In this document: positions 36,205 through 44,562 of the stretch, piece after piece
How the letters are laid out: every line of letters begins with the position of its first letter
Numbering within the stretch: the first letter of the stretch is position 1
NCBI GenBank assembly: GCA_040772005.1
Contig: JAXGYZ010000009.1
Location: 205,701-269,700 of the forward strand
Length of the DNA stretch: 64,000 nt
Direction of reading: 5' to 3'
DNA from: MWBF01 sp040772005
GTDB lineage: Bacteria > Chloroflexota > Anaerolineae > CG2-30-64-16
Notes under the pieces: model-generated
The model's database searches: none
What the model saw: only the letters and a program-made list of their open reading frames with translations
Told to the model about the DNA's origin: nothing
Translations under genes and position numbers: made by a program

Positions 36205-36246
36205 TAAGGACTGGCGCTATCCTGATAAACTAACTGGAGAGAGACT

Positions 36247-37284
36247 TTGGCTCGTCTATCAACAGCCGAACTTCTACACGAGGATTTCGATGCCCTGCGC
36301 GACCGCCGCGGCCGGGCCCGCGAGGCGACGCCGCTGCGCGCGTTTCGCGAGGAGCGGTTCAGCGACCACGCCGTGATCGACGACATCCTGGCGCACGCCG
36401 AGGATCCGGAGACCGCGGCCGCTGCATTCAACCCGACCTTCCAATCGTCGCGCTACGAGCGCGTGTGGATCCTGAACTACCTGGGGCCGTTCTACGAGAA
36501 GCAGCTCATCGCGGATGTGCTGCGCAAGGTCAAGGGCGGCAAGGAGGCGACCGTCTACTGCTGTCAGGCGGGCGCGAATGCACCGGTTGGCGGCCTGATC
36601 GCGGCGAAGGTCTACCGGCCGCGGCAGTTCCGCAACCTGCGCAACGATGCGCTCTACCGCCAGGGCCGGGAGATGCTGGGCCCGCGCGGGCAACCGATCC
36701 GTGACCGCCGCGCGCTGCTCGCCATCAGGATGGGCACGCGCAAGGGCAAGGAGATGGAGCACGTCTCCTGGCTGGCACACGAGTATGCCACGCTGCAGGC
36801 GCTCGAACGGATCGGCGTGCGCGTGCCGCAGCCCATCGCCTTCGCGAACAACACGATCCTGATGGAATACGCGGGGACGCTGCGCGCAGCCGCGCCCGTG
36901 CTGCAGAGCGTGTCGCTGGCGCGGGATGAAGCACGCGAGCTGTTCAACGCGCTGATCGCCGATGTGGAGCGGATGCTGGCGGCCGGGCATGTCCATGCCG
37001 ACCTGTCCGCATTCAATGTGCTATACCTGGGCGACGGCGACTACCGCATCATCGACTTCCCGCAGGCCGTGGATGCGGCGGTGCACCCGAGCGCACCTGC
37101 GCTGTTCGAGCGCGATGTCACGCGGCTCTGCCAGTACTTCGCGCGCTACGGCATCACGGCCGACGGCCCGCGGCTGGCCGCGAAAATCTGGGACCGGGTT
37201 GCGCCGGAGCGGGCGCCGATGGAAACGGATGAGGCGGCCGCGATGGTCGCTGGCGCCGCCGTCAACGAATTCGGGAGCGAATGA
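36247..37284 (+). CDS. RIO-family serine protein kinase
   Basis: The 345-residue protein has the RIO P-loop variant VKGGKEATVY (about 96-104), the lysine in AAKVYRPRQF (K121), the catalytic HADLSAFN (250-257) and the metal motif IIDFPQA (268-274). RIO kinases mature small ribosomal subunits in archaea and eukaryotes; the role of bacterial members is unknown. The TTG start at 36247 follows CTGGAGAGAGACT. The C-terminal codons and the TGA lie inside an intergenic repeat (37258-37365). The leader has a terminator. Confidence 0.9.
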   Translation: MARLSTAELLHEDFDALRDRRGRAREATPLRAFREERFSDHAVIDDILAHAEDPETAAAAFNPTFQSSRYERVWILNYLGPFYEKQLIADVLRKVKGGKEATVYCCQAGANAPVGGLIAAKVYRPRQFRNLRNDALYRQGREMLGPRGQPIRDRRALLAIRMGTRKGKEMEHVSWLAHEYATLQALERIGVRVPQPIAFANNTILMEYAGTLRAAAPVLQSVSLARDEARELFNALIADVERMLAAGHVHADLSAFNVLYLGDGDYRIIDFPQAVDAAVHPSAPALFERDVTRLCQYFARYGITADGPRLAAKIWDRVAPERAPMETDEAAAMVAGAAVNEFGSE

Positions 37285-37365
37285 ACGAATAGCTCGGGGG
37301 AACTACCATTCGTTCATTCGTTCCAGCGCCCAGCGCCGCAGCGCCCAGCGCCATTCGTTGACGGC
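37258..37365. repeat. GTCAACGAAT inverted repeat overlapping the RIO kinase 3' end
   Basis: GCCGTCAACGAAT (37258-37270) pairs with ATTCGTTGACGGC (37353-37365), with GAATGAACGAAT/ATTCGTTCATTCG inside. The left arm encodes the last residues VNEFGSE and the TGA of the RIO kinase. The same family occurs at 58283-58377, including the GCGCCGCAGCGCC stretch. Confidence 0.85.
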
Positions 37366-37375
37366 CCAACGGCAA

Positions 37376-37412
37376 ACAAAAACCAGGCTCCGTGAGGGGC
37401 CTGGTTTCATAT
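37376..37412. terminator. Bidirectional intrinsic terminator
   Basis: AAACCAGGC (37380-37388) pairs with GCCTGGTTT (37399-37407), flanked by A-rich and T-rich tracts on either side. It lies between the convergent RIO kinase and zinc-ribbon genes. Two GC-rich hairpins (GCGCAGG/CCTGCGC and GCGCAGCG/CGCTGCGC) follow at about 37425-37462. Confidence 0.85.
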
Positions 37413-37521
37413 ACTATTTAGCGTCGCGCAGGCGTACCTGCGCCGCGCAGCGGACGCTGCGCCGCTGGCCGTAGATCATGGGCCTATCCGGCAACCGGCC
37501 TGGCCGGCCCCGGACAGATTT

Positions 37522-37911
37522 CTAGTACCGGCTGCCGCCGCCGCGCCGATCGCGATCGCGACCGCCGCCGCCACTCGACCGGCTCCCGCCACCGTAACCA
37601 CCACGGCTGGAACCGCCGCCCTGCTGGGCGCGGTAGCAGTCGGAGCAGTACACCGGGCGATCGCCACGCGGCTGGAAGGGGACCTCGGTCTCCTTGCCAC
37701 ACTGCGCGCACACGGCCGGGTACATCTGGCGCTCGCCGCCGTAACCGCCGCCGCCATAGCTGCTGCTGGCGCGCTGGGCCTTGCGGACCGCGCGGCAGTC
37801 CGGGCAACGGCTCGGGGAGCTGAAGCCCTTGCTCGCGAAAAATTCCTGTTCGCTCGCCGTGAAGGTGAATTCCCGACCGCAATCGCTGCAAGTGAGTGTC
37901 TTGTCCTGCAT
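37522..37911 (-). CDS. CxxC zinc-ribbon protein with Gly/Arg-rich tail
   Basis: The 129-residue protein has two zinc ribbons, CSDCGREF...CPDC and CAQCGKETEV...CSDC, joined by a Gly/Ser/Tyr linker and followed by an RGG-like disordered tail (GGSSRGGYGGGSRSSGGGGR). The composition suggests RNA or single-stranded nucleic acid binding. Similar proteins are common in Chloroflexota. The start codon is separated from AAGGAG by a perfect hairpin, and the mRNA has a leader of about 125 bases. Confidence 0.85.
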   Translation of the reverse strand: MQDKTLTCSDCGREFTFTASEQEFFASKGFSSPSRCPDCRAVRKAQRASSSYGGGGYGGERQMYPAVCAQCGKETEVPFQPRGDRPVYCSDCYRAQQGGGSSRGGYGGGSRSSGGGGRDRDRRGGGSRY

Positions 37912-37931
37912 GTTAGCCTCGCTAACTCCTT
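37912..37931 (-). promoter_or_regulatory. Ribosome site with a hairpin between Shine-Dalgarno and start codon
   Basis: On the reverse strand AAGGAG (37931-37926) is followed by GTTAGC-GAG-GCTAAC (37926-37912) and then ATG. Linear spacing is 14 bases; folding the hairpin would shorten it, so start efficiency may depend on this fold and hence on temperature or a binding protein. Confidence 0.6.
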
Positions 37932-38042
37932 AGGGTGAAAAAAGATAGTCTGAAAATCCGGCGGCGCGAGGACTACAGGAACAATCGACTAGAGGTCGCG
38001 GCCTGGTCAGTTATCGAGCGACGGACTTTTCTCAACCTGGAC

Positions 38043-38071
38043 ACTATATCACACCTTGTTAAATAGTGCAA
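38043..38071 (-). promoter_or_regulatory. Promoter of the zinc-ribbon gene
   Basis: On the reverse strand TTGCAC (38071-38066) and TATAGT (38048-38043) are 17 bases apart. Transcription from about 38036 leaves a 125-base leader containing a run of six T before the ribosome site. Confidence 0.75.
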
Positions 38072-38145
38072 GTAGCGAACAACCCCAATTTAACGGGAAT
38101 GTTTACCCGCAAAGAGCAACCTCCCTGACACCGGCAAGACCAGCC

Positions 38146-38781
38146 TCAGGCAAGCAACTGATGCTCGATCACGTAGCGGATCAGATCGGCGTTCGACTTG
38201 TAGCCCATCTTCTCCAGGATGCGCGTGCGGTAGGTGCTGACGGTCTTGACGCTGAGGGCAAGTTCGTCGGCAATCTCCCCCACGGACATCCCGGCTCCCA
38301 TCTTCAATAGCACCGTCATCTCCCGGTCGGACAGCGTTTCGTGGGGCAGCTTGTCCAGGCCGCCGCTGAGCCCCAGCGCGAGTTTCTCGGCCAGGCCGGC
38401 GCTGACATAGCGTCCGCCGCCGACTGCCTTGCGGATGGCAGCCACCAGCTCATCGAGCGCGCTGTCCTTGCTCAGGTAGCCCGCCGCGCCCGCTTTCAGC
38501 ACGCGGATCGCGTATTGGTCCTCCGGGTGAACGCTCAGAATCAGCACGGGCAGCTTCGGCTGGGTCGCGCGCAGCTCCTGCAGGATCTCCAGACCGCTGC
38601 GCCTAGGCATCCCGATATCGAGCACCAGCACATCCCACTTTTCCTTGCGCACCATGCTCAGCACCTGCTCGCCATCCGTGGCCTCGCCCACGACCATATC
38701 AGGCGCCTGCTCCTTGATGACCTGCTGCAACCCCTTGCGCACCAGCGCGTGGTCGTCTGCCACCAGGACTCGCACTGCCAT
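38146..38781 (-). CDS. NarL/FixJ-type response regulator
   Basis: The 211 residues comprise a receiver (VLVADDHALVRKGL, phospho-acceptor in VLVLDIGMP, Lys in LSKDSAL) and a LuxR-type helix-turn-helix (LSDREMTVLLKMGAGMSVGE, LSVKTVSTYRTRILEKMGY). It binds DNA as a dimer when phosphorylated. It lies 3 bp after the cognate kinase gene, whose stop precedes AAGGGAAC and this ATG. Confidence 0.94.
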   Translation of the reverse strand: MAVRVLVADDHALVRKGLQQVIKEQAPDMVVGEATDGEQVLSMVRKEKWDVLVLDIGMPRRSGLEILQELRATQPKLPVLILSVHPEDQYAIRVLKAGAAGYLSKDSALDELVAAIRKAVGGGRYVSAGLAEKLALGLSGGLDKLPHETLSDREMTVLLKMGAGMSVGEIADELALSVKTVSTYRTRILEKMGYKSNADLIRYVIEHQLLA

Positions 38782-38784
38782 CGT

Positions 38785-40698
38785 CTAGTTCCCTTCCTTC
38801 AGGGGCAGCTCCAGCCGCAGTTCTGTCCCCTTCTTGTCTTCGGCTCCATCCACCGGCATGATGTGAATGGTCCCGTTGAACTGCCGCGCCCGCTCGCGCA
38901 TGCCGAGCACGCCCAGGGAGTGCGGTTGGCGCAACGCTTCCGGATCGATGCCTCGACCATTATCGCGCACCTTCAACGTAAAACGGTCATTTGCGGTCGC
39001 CAGGCTGATGTGTACCGCCGTGGCCTCCGCATGGCGTGCCACGTTGGTCAGGGCCTCCTGGCAGATGCGGAAGGCCGCAGTCGCCAGGTCGCGCGAGAGC
39101 TGCTCCTCATCCACATCGGATTCGAGCGTGCAGCGGATGCCCGTCCGGTTCTCGAACTCCTGCATCTGCCACTCCACGGCTGCCGTCAGGCCGAAGTCAT
39201 CGAGCAGGCCGGGCCGCAGGTCGGCGGCGATCCGCCGAACCGTGCGAATCGTCTCATCCACCAGTGCGGTTACCTCGACCAGCCGCTCGCGCACGTGCGG
39301 CGTTTCGCTCAGCAGCCGCGCACCGGACTCACTTCCCGCCTCCTGCCCGGCGGCATCGGACAAAGCCCGATCGATGGCACGCAGCTCCATCTTGACGCCG
39401 GTAAGAAGCTGGCCGAGCTGGTCGTGAATCTCGCGCGAGATGCGGATGCGCTCCTGCTCGGCCACACGCATCAGTTGCTCCGACAGCCGACGCAGCTCAG
39501 CCTGCGAATCCAACAAGCGGTTGTTGCTGATCTGGAGTTGCTCGGTGCGCCTGGCAACGCGAAATTCCAGCTCCGCGTTGAGCTGCTGTGCCTCTTCGAT
39601 CAGGCGGCGGTTCTCAGCCTCGCGCTCCTGCAGCGCGGCGGCCATCGAATCGAAGGTGTGCGCGAGCTGGCCCACCTCGCTGCGATCATCCTCCAGCCCG
39701 GCGCGCGCGCTCAAGTCGCCTGCGCGCATGCGCAGGGCCGCGTTGACGACGTGCTGCGTGCGGCGGACGATCATCACCTCCGCGCTGAGCCACGCGGCCA
39801 CCAGCGCCACCACGGCAATCACCGACAGGCCCATCAGGCTGCTGCGCAGCATCCGGTTCACGCCGGCAAAGATGTAGGCCGAGTCGAAGCCGACCAGCAC
39901 ATAGAAGCGCGGCGCATCGGCGGGGCCGATCGTAGTAAAGGCATAGAACCGCTCCACGCCGTCCAGGCCTGTTCGGCGGATCGTGCCTTCACGATGGGCC
40001 ACGACGTGCTGCACGAGCGGCCGGTCGGCCATCGACTGGCCCAGAAAATTCTCCGGGTCCGGCTGGCGCAGGACGACGTTGCCTTTAGCATCGAGGACCA
40101 GCAGGGCCGTATGCTGGTAAAGCTGGGCGCCCGCCAGGCGCCGGTTGAAATCCTCCAGGTTCACGCTGGCGCCGATGACGGATCGCACGTTGCCCTGCTG
40201 ATCCAACACGGGATAGCCGAAGGTCAGGCTCGGTTTCTGCGAGAGGCGTCCAATTACGAAGCCGCCGCTGCTGAGCTGTTTCGTCCTGAGTGCTTCCTGA
40301 AAATAGGGCCGGTCCCCGATATTGAGCGTGGTAGTCATGGGCGCCAGACTGGCAGTACAGGGGGCCGCGCCGTCCAAGTCAGCGACGCTCAACCCCAACA
40401 GCCCGCTCTGGGTGCTGAAGAATCGTTCGATGCGCTCGTCACACGCCGGCGCAAAGGGGTCCTGCAACTCAGGCAGCAATGCCAGCCCCGCCAGCATTTG
40501 CCCGGTGGCCGTCTCCAGCTCGGTAAGCTGGAGCTTGAGCAACTGCGCCATGGCCGTGCTTTCCAGCCGCGCGTTCTCCAGCGCCCGGCTGCGCTCCAGT
40601 TTGGCCACGGTCACCAGCAGCACAAACGCGGGCAGGAGCGCCAGGAAGATGATCGCCACCAGGCGGGTCCTGAGGTTCGGCAGAAATTGCTTCGTCAT
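38785..40698 (-). CDS. NarX-type membrane sensor histidine kinase
   Basis: The 637-residue kinase has an N-terminal helix (LVAIIFLALLPAFVLLVTVA), a periplasmic Cache-like sensor (about 40-290, with NIGDRPYFQEAL and GYPVLDQQGNVRSVIG), a second helix (SLMGLSVIAVVALVAAWL), HAMP, coiled coil, HisKA_3 with phospho-acceptor in ISREIHDQLGQLL and a HATPase (ICQEALTNVARHA, DNGRGIDPEAL, GVLGMRERARQF). The ligand is unknown; Cache domains often bind small organic acids. It pairs with the response regulator downstream. Confidence 0.93.
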   Translation of the reverse strand: MTKQFLPNLRTRLVAIIFLALLPAFVLLVTVAKLERSRALENARLESTAMAQLLKLQLTELETATGQMLAGLALLPELQDPFAPACDERIERFFSTQSGLLGLSVADLDGAAPCTASLAPMTTTLNIGDRPYFQEALRTKQLSSGGFVIGRLSQKPSLTFGYPVLDQQGNVRSVIGASVNLEDFNRRLAGAQLYQHTALLVLDAKGNVVLRQPDPENFLGQSMADRPLVQHVVAHREGTIRRTGLDGVERFYAFTTIGPADAPRFYVLVGFDSAYIFAGVNRMLRSSLMGLSVIAVVALVAAWLSAEVMIVRRTQHVVNAALRMRAGDLSARAGLEDDRSEVGQLAHTFDSMAAALQEREAENRRLIEEAQQLNAELEFRVARRTEQLQISNNRLLDSQAELRRLSEQLMRVAEQERIRISREIHDQLGQLLTGVKMELRAIDRALSDAAGQEAGSESGARLLSETPHVRERLVEVTALVDETIRTVRRIAADLRPGLLDDFGLTAAVEWQMQEFENRTGIRCTLESDVDEEQLSRDLATAAFRICQEALTNVARHAEATAVHISLATANDRFTLKVRDNGRGIDPEALRQPHSLGVLGMRERARQFNGTIHIMPVDGAEDKKGTELRLELPLKEGN

Positions 40699-40802
40699 AC
40701 TTACACATTACATCCAATCGACACAAAGTCCACTCCCTTGAACATCATATGCGTTATGCACCTGACATTCTGTATGAAGGTGTACCGGAGTCTCAGGCCT
40801 GC

Positions 40803-41675
40803 TCAATCCTCCGTGGACAGCCCGGCGCGCGCCAGCACCCGCCGTGCAGCCTTGATCAGCGGCATGTCGATCATCTTGCCGTCCAGGCTGAACGCGCCTG
40901 TGCCGCGCGCCTGATGCTCGGCCATCGCGGCCAGGAGACGCCGGGCCTGGGCGATGGCCGCGGCGTCGGGCGTAAACGCGGCCTGCACGGGCGCAATCTG
41001 CGCCGGGTGGATGACCTGCTTGCCCGTGTAGCCCAGCCGCGCGCCCGCCTCGGCCTCGGCCACCAGCCCGGCCGTGTCACCGTAGTCGATGTACACCATG
41101 TCGATGGCCTGGAGGCCGAACGCGGCCGCGTGCGTGACGACCGCGCTCCGCGCGTAGAACACTTCCCACGCTTCGGGCGTGCGGATTGCGCCGATATCGC
41201 CCGCGAGGTCCTCCGCGCCGAAAATCAGGGCTTGCAGCCGGGGGCTCGCGCCGGCAATCTGCGGCAGGTTGACGATGCCGAGCGCGGTCTCGACCATGAC
41301 GATCAGCGCGATGCCCCCCGCGGGCCAGCCATGCGCCTGTTCAGCCGCCGCAATACGGGCATCTGCCCAGGCGATGTCCGCAGCGCGCTCCACCTTGGGG
41401 ATGACGATGCCGTCGGGCCGGCCCGCGAGCGCCGCGGCCAGGTCCTCCTCCGCCAGCCCGGAATCCGCCGGGTTGATGCGCGCCAGGCGCTCCGCCCGGC
41501 CGAAATCTACCTCCTGCAGCGCAGCCGTGATTGTCGTGCGCGCCTCGGCCTTGCGGTTGGCGGCCACGCCGTCTTCCATGTCCAGGCAGACGCAGTCCAC
41601 GTCGAGCGTCGTCGCCTTGCGAATCTTGCGCTCATCTGCGCCGGGAATGTAGAGCAGCGCACGGCGCTGGCGCAT
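40803..41675 (-). CDS. CitE-like HpcH/HpaI aldolase/citrate lyase family protein
   Basis: The 290-residue TIM-barrel lyase has RALLYIPGADERKI, the metal/substrate region CLDMEDGVA, ARINPADSG, VMVETALGIVNL and IFGAEDLAGDIGA, and the CoA-lyase-like C-terminal region GKQVIHPAQIAPV. The family cleaves citramalyl-, malyl- or citryl-type CoA thioesters; no lyase alpha or gamma genes are present, so a stand-alone citramalyl/malyl-CoA lyase is more likely. ATG 41675 follows AGGAGGTTGCCC. It is 36 bp after the KDPG aldolase gene. Confidence 0.88.
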   Translation of the reverse strand: MRQRRALLYIPGADERKIRKATTLDVDCVCLDMEDGVAANRKAEARTTITAALQEVDFGRAERLARINPADSGLAEEDLAAALAGRPDGIVIPKVERAADIAWADARIAAAEQAHGWPAGGIALIVMVETALGIVNLPQIAGASPRLQALIFGAEDLAGDIGAIRTPEAWEVFYARSAVVTHAAAFGLQAIDMVYIDYGDTAGLVAEAEAGARLGYTGKQVIHPAQIAPVQAAFTPDAAAIAQARRLLAAMAEHQARGTGAFSLDGKMIDMPLIKAARRVLARAGLSTED

Positions 41676-41711
41676 GGGCAACCTCCTGTGAGGGGCGCTT
41701 CTCGGCGCAGG

Positions 41712-42404
41712 CTAAACGCTCCTGACGCGCGTCCCCGTCCGGATCTCGCGAATCCATTCGAGCACCTGGCGCGTGTGCGCGGTCAGCGCGTCATAGTCCT
41801 GGTTTGCCAGGTAGTCCTTGCGAATCAGGTTGGACCCGATGCCCACCGCGCTGACGCCCGCCTTGAACCAGGCCGCGAGGCTCTCGCGCGTCGCTTCGAC
41901 GCCGCCGGTCGGCATCATGCGCGTCCAGGGGCACGGGCCGAGGATGGACTTGACGAACGCGGGGCCGCCCACCGAGTCACCGGGGAACACCTTGACGATT
42001 TCGACGCCGAGTTCCTCCGCCTCGGAGATCTCCGACGCACTGCCGCAGCCGGGGCTGTAGGGAATCTTGCGGCGGTTGCACAGCCGCGCAACCTCGGGGT
42101 TGAGGAGCGGACCGACCACGAAGTTCGCGCCGTACGCGATATAGAGCGCAGCAGTCGGCGCATCCACGATCGAACCGACGCCCAGGATCATGTCGGGCAG
42201 CTTGGCCGCACAGTACTGCGCCAGCTCACGGAAGACCTCCGGCGCAAAGTCGCCCCGGTTGGTGAACTCCAGCAGGTTGCAGCCGCCGGCCTGGATTGCG
42301 CGCGCCACCCGCCGACTGACCTCAACGTCGGGGCTGTAGAAGACGGGGACAAGGCCCGTGTTGACGATGGTGTTGAGGACATCGAGCCGTGTGAAACGTG
42401 CCAT
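41712..42404 (-). CDS. eda: KDPG/KHG-type aldolase
   Basis: The 230-residue class I aldolase has the KDPG-aldolase pattern: GLVPVFYSPD, GCNLLEFTNRG with the catalytic Glu, GVGSIVDA, FVVGPLLNPEV, the Schiff-base Lys in VEIVKVFPGD and MPTGGVEATRES. It cleaves 2-keto-3-deoxy-6-phosphogluconate or 4-hydroxy-2-oxoglutarate to pyruvate, as in sugar-acid breakdown. Tyr in PYSPGCGSASEI where many members have PG-T. It is the first gene of a unit with the CitE-like gene. Confidence 0.92.
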   Translation of the reverse strand: MARFTRLDVLNTIVNTGLVPVFYSPDVEVSRRVARAIQAGGCNLLEFTNRGDFAPEVFRELAQYCAAKLPDMILGVGSIVDAPTAALYIAYGANFVVGPLLNPEVARLCNRRKIPYSPGCGSASEISEAEELGVEIVKVFPGDSVGGPAFVKSILGPCPWTRMMPTGGVEATRESLAAWFKAGVSAVGIGSNLIRKDYLANQDYDALTAHTRQVLEWIREIRTGTRVRSV

Positions 42405-42448
42405 GACACTGACCTTTCTGCTGATGTTGTCGGGTGACAGGTGGCTGC

Positions 42449-42454
42449 ATTATA
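42449..42454 (-). promoter_or_regulatory. Extended -10 promoter of the aldolase operon
   Basis: On the reverse strand the sequence TGCTATAAT is an extended -10 box. The -35 region is occupied by the perfect palindrome 42465-42517, so cruciform formation or a bound protein there could affect initiation. The predicted leader is about 35 bases. Confidence 0.6.
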
Positions 42455-42464
42455 GCATATACCC

Positions 42465-42517
42465 TGCTGCGGCCGGTCTCGGCTGTGGCTTGGCCACAGC
42501 CGAGACCGGCCGCAGCA
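42465..42517. repeat. Perfect 25-bp-arm palindrome of GGCCGGTCTCGG words
   Basis: TGCTGCGGCCGGTCTCGG... (42465-42489) pairs exactly with 42493-42517 around TTG. It is the most symmetric member of the CCGGTCTCGG family also seen at 7791-7860, 59911-59995 and inside copy 1 of family I. No flanking duplication is present. Confidence 0.9.
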
Positions 42518-42654
42518 CCAAGCAGACCCTCACGGCGGGCTAGACTGTCATGCGCGTCACCGACGAGGGCCGCGCGCGCTGCTAATGTACTATGTTAGCG
42601 GCATGCTAGACCGCTGCTTGAACCACCATTCGAGGGACCGAGGAGAGGACACTG

Positions 42655-43443
42655 ATGCTGACCCAGGAGCAGATCGCGTATTATCACGAGCATGGTTTTC
42701 TGCGCATTCCGGAGATGTTCACGCCGGAGGAGACCGACGAGCTGTCGGACGAACTCGACCGCCTGGTGCACGACTGGGCCATCACCGACAAGGGCTGGTC
42801 AGGTCCGTGGCGCAAGGCGTACATGAATGCGGAGACCGAGAAAAAGTCGAAGCTCACCGCCATGCACGACCTGCAATTCTACTCCGCAGCCTGGATGCGG
42901 GCGGTGACGCATCGGAAGCTGGCGGCGGCGATGCACGATATCCTCGGCAGCGACGTGGAGCTGCATCACTCGACGCTGCACATCAAGCCGCCGGAGGCGG
43001 GCCACCCCTTTCCCATGCACCAGGATTACCCGTTCTACGAACATGAGAACGGCGCGTATGTCGATGTGCTGGTTCACCTGGACGACACCAGCCACGCCAA
43101 CGGCGAGATTCGTTTCCTCGACGGCTCGCACAAGCTCGGTAAGCTGAAGCATATCACCGAGACGCCGGAAGGTCCCTGCTCCCCCCACCTGCCGACGGAT
43201 GAGTACCGGCTGGAGGACACCGTGCCCGTGCCGGCCAAGCGGGGTGATGTGGTCATCTTCAACATCTACACTATCCACGGCTCCTACATCAACACGACGG
43301 ACAAGGCGCGGCGCCTCGTGCGCGTCGGCTATCGCGACCCGCAGAACATCCAGATTGCGGGGCAGAGTTGCGCCCGCCCCGGGCTGATCGTCTGGGGCTA
43401 CCGTGATCGTCGCGAAGGGCAGCCGCTCTTCCGGCAGGATTGA
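42655..43443 (+). CDS. Phytanoyl-CoA dioxygenase (PhyH) family protein
   Basis: The 262-residue Fe(II)/2-oxoglutarate-dependent oxygenase has metal ligands HxD in PFPMHQDYPF and the distal His in YTIHGSYINT, and Arg in RRLVRVGYRD for 2-oxoglutarate. The substrate is unknown; bacterial members hydroxylate varied small molecules. ATG 42655 follows CGAGGAGAGGACACTG. A second PhyH gene starts 8 bp after its stop. Confidence 0.9.
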   Translation: MLTQEQIAYYHEHGFLRIPEMFTPEETDELSDELDRLVHDWAITDKGWSGPWRKAYMNAETEKKSKLTAMHDLQFYSAAWMRAVTHRKLAAAMHDILGSDVELHHSTLHIKPPEAGHPFPMHQDYPFYEHENGAYVDVLVHLDDTSHANGEIRFLDGSHKLGKLKHITETPEGPCSPHLPTDEYRLEDTVPVPAKRGDVVIFNIYTIHGSYINTTDKARRLVRVGYRDPQNIQIAGQSCARPGLIVWGYRDRREGQPLFRQD

Positions 43444-43451
43444 GGTTCACC

Positions 43452-44300
43452 ATGACTACACTGGCGGTTGATGCGCAGACCGGTCTGCGCTCACATTACG
43501 ACCGGGACGGCTGGGTGGCGGCGCGGGGCGTGCTGGATGAGGGACTGGTGGCCGAGGCGCGCAGCCATGTCGATTGGCTGCTGGCCAAGCACCCCGACAT
43601 TCGGCCGGAGCAGTTGCACCACCAGTTGATGACCGACGACCCCTTCTGGGTCCGGCTCATCAGCGATCCGCGGCTCTTGGACGTGGCCGAGCAGTTCATC
43701 GGCCCGGACATCGCGCTGTTCGCGTCGCACTACATTGCGAAGCGGCCGTATGACGGACAGAGCGTCCTCTGGCACCAGGACGGCAGCTTCTGGCCGCTGG
43801 AGCCCATGGAGGTCGTGACGCTGTGGCTGGCGGTGGATGATGCGGACGTGGAGAACGGCTGCCTGCGGGTGCTGCCCGGCACGCAGAACCAGCGGCTGCT
43901 GACGCTCGACGAGATGGAGAAACAGGACGACGGCCACAACGTTCTGGGGACCGGCATCCGGCCATCTGAACTGGACGAGTCGCAGGCTGTGGATGTCATC
44001 CTCAAGGCGGGCGACGTGGAAATCCACCACCCGAACATCATCCACGGCTCGAATGCCAACACCTCGCCGCGCTGGCGGCGCGGGCTCACCATCCGCTACA
44101 TCCCGGCCTCGACCCGCATCGTGAGCGAGGAGCGGTGGGCGGGTGCGTTCCTGTTGCGCGGGCGGGCGCACCCGCAGGTGGACAACCGGTACCATCGCTT
44201 CCCGGCCTTCGTCGGCGGCACGCACATGCCCTTCCACAACTGGCAGGCCTGGAACGATTACGCCCGTTCCTGGAACGAGTCAAACGGCTTCGCAGCCTGA
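43452..44300 (+). CDS. Second PhyH-family dioxygenase
   Basis: The 282-residue paralogous oxygenase has the iron ligands HQDGSF and the distal His in PNIIHGSNANTSPRWR, where the Arg residues would bind 2-oxoglutarate. Other family segments are ENGCLRVLPGTQ and GDVEIHHPN. ATG 43452 follows GAGGTTCACC. The tandem arrangement suggests two steps on one substrate. The genes are divergent from the KDPG aldolase operon. Confidence 0.9.
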   Translation: MTTLAVDAQTGLRSHYDRDGWVAARGVLDEGLVAEARSHVDWLLAKHPDIRPEQLHHQLMTDDPFWVRLISDPRLLDVAEQFIGPDIALFASHYIAKRPYDGQSVLWHQDGSFWPLEPMEVVTLWLAVDDADVENGCLRVLPGTQNQRLLTLDEMEKQDDGHNVLGTGIRPSELDESQAVDVILKAGDVEIHHPNIIHGSNANTSPRWRRGLTIRYIPASTRIVSEERWAGAFLLRGRAHPQVDNRYHRFPAFVGGTHMPFHNWQAWNDYARSWNESNGFAA

Positions 44301-44315
44301 CGGAGTAAACGGGAA

Positions 44316-44562
44316 AACAGGTGAAGAGGAGAACCGGTGAAGAGGTGATGTTGGGGTAACCTGCGGTTGCCCTGCGCTCGGAACGTGTTGGCGTCGAGGC
44401 TTCAGCCGGTGTCCCTATGAGCTCCGGTTCACGCCGAAACCGGCTGAAGCCTCGACGCCATTGTGGATTTGCGGCCCGTCTGACGCTTGTATCTGAGGAT
44501 GCAAGCTCCTCACCTGCTCACCTGCTCACCTGCTCACCTGTTCACCTGTTCTCCGTCGAACG
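44316..44562. repeat. Nested palindromes of three repeat families
   Basis: The outer layer is GGTGAAGAGG/AACAGGTGA words (44316-44346) against CTCACCTG/TTCACCTG words (44510-44562). Inside lies a perfect 22-bp-arm palindrome (44389-44410 with 44439-44460, TGGCGTCGAGGCTTCAGCCG on the left). Between that and the outer right arm is TATCTGAGGATGCAAGCTCC, related to 57241-57291. The outer right arm carries the stop codon of the acidic-protein gene on the reverse strand. Confidence 0.85.

Noticed and set aside
44316..44562. CRISPR array from the repeated CTCACCTG units
   Set aside because: Units are 8-10 bases, degenerate, without spacers of constant length, and no cas genes are present anywhere in the window.
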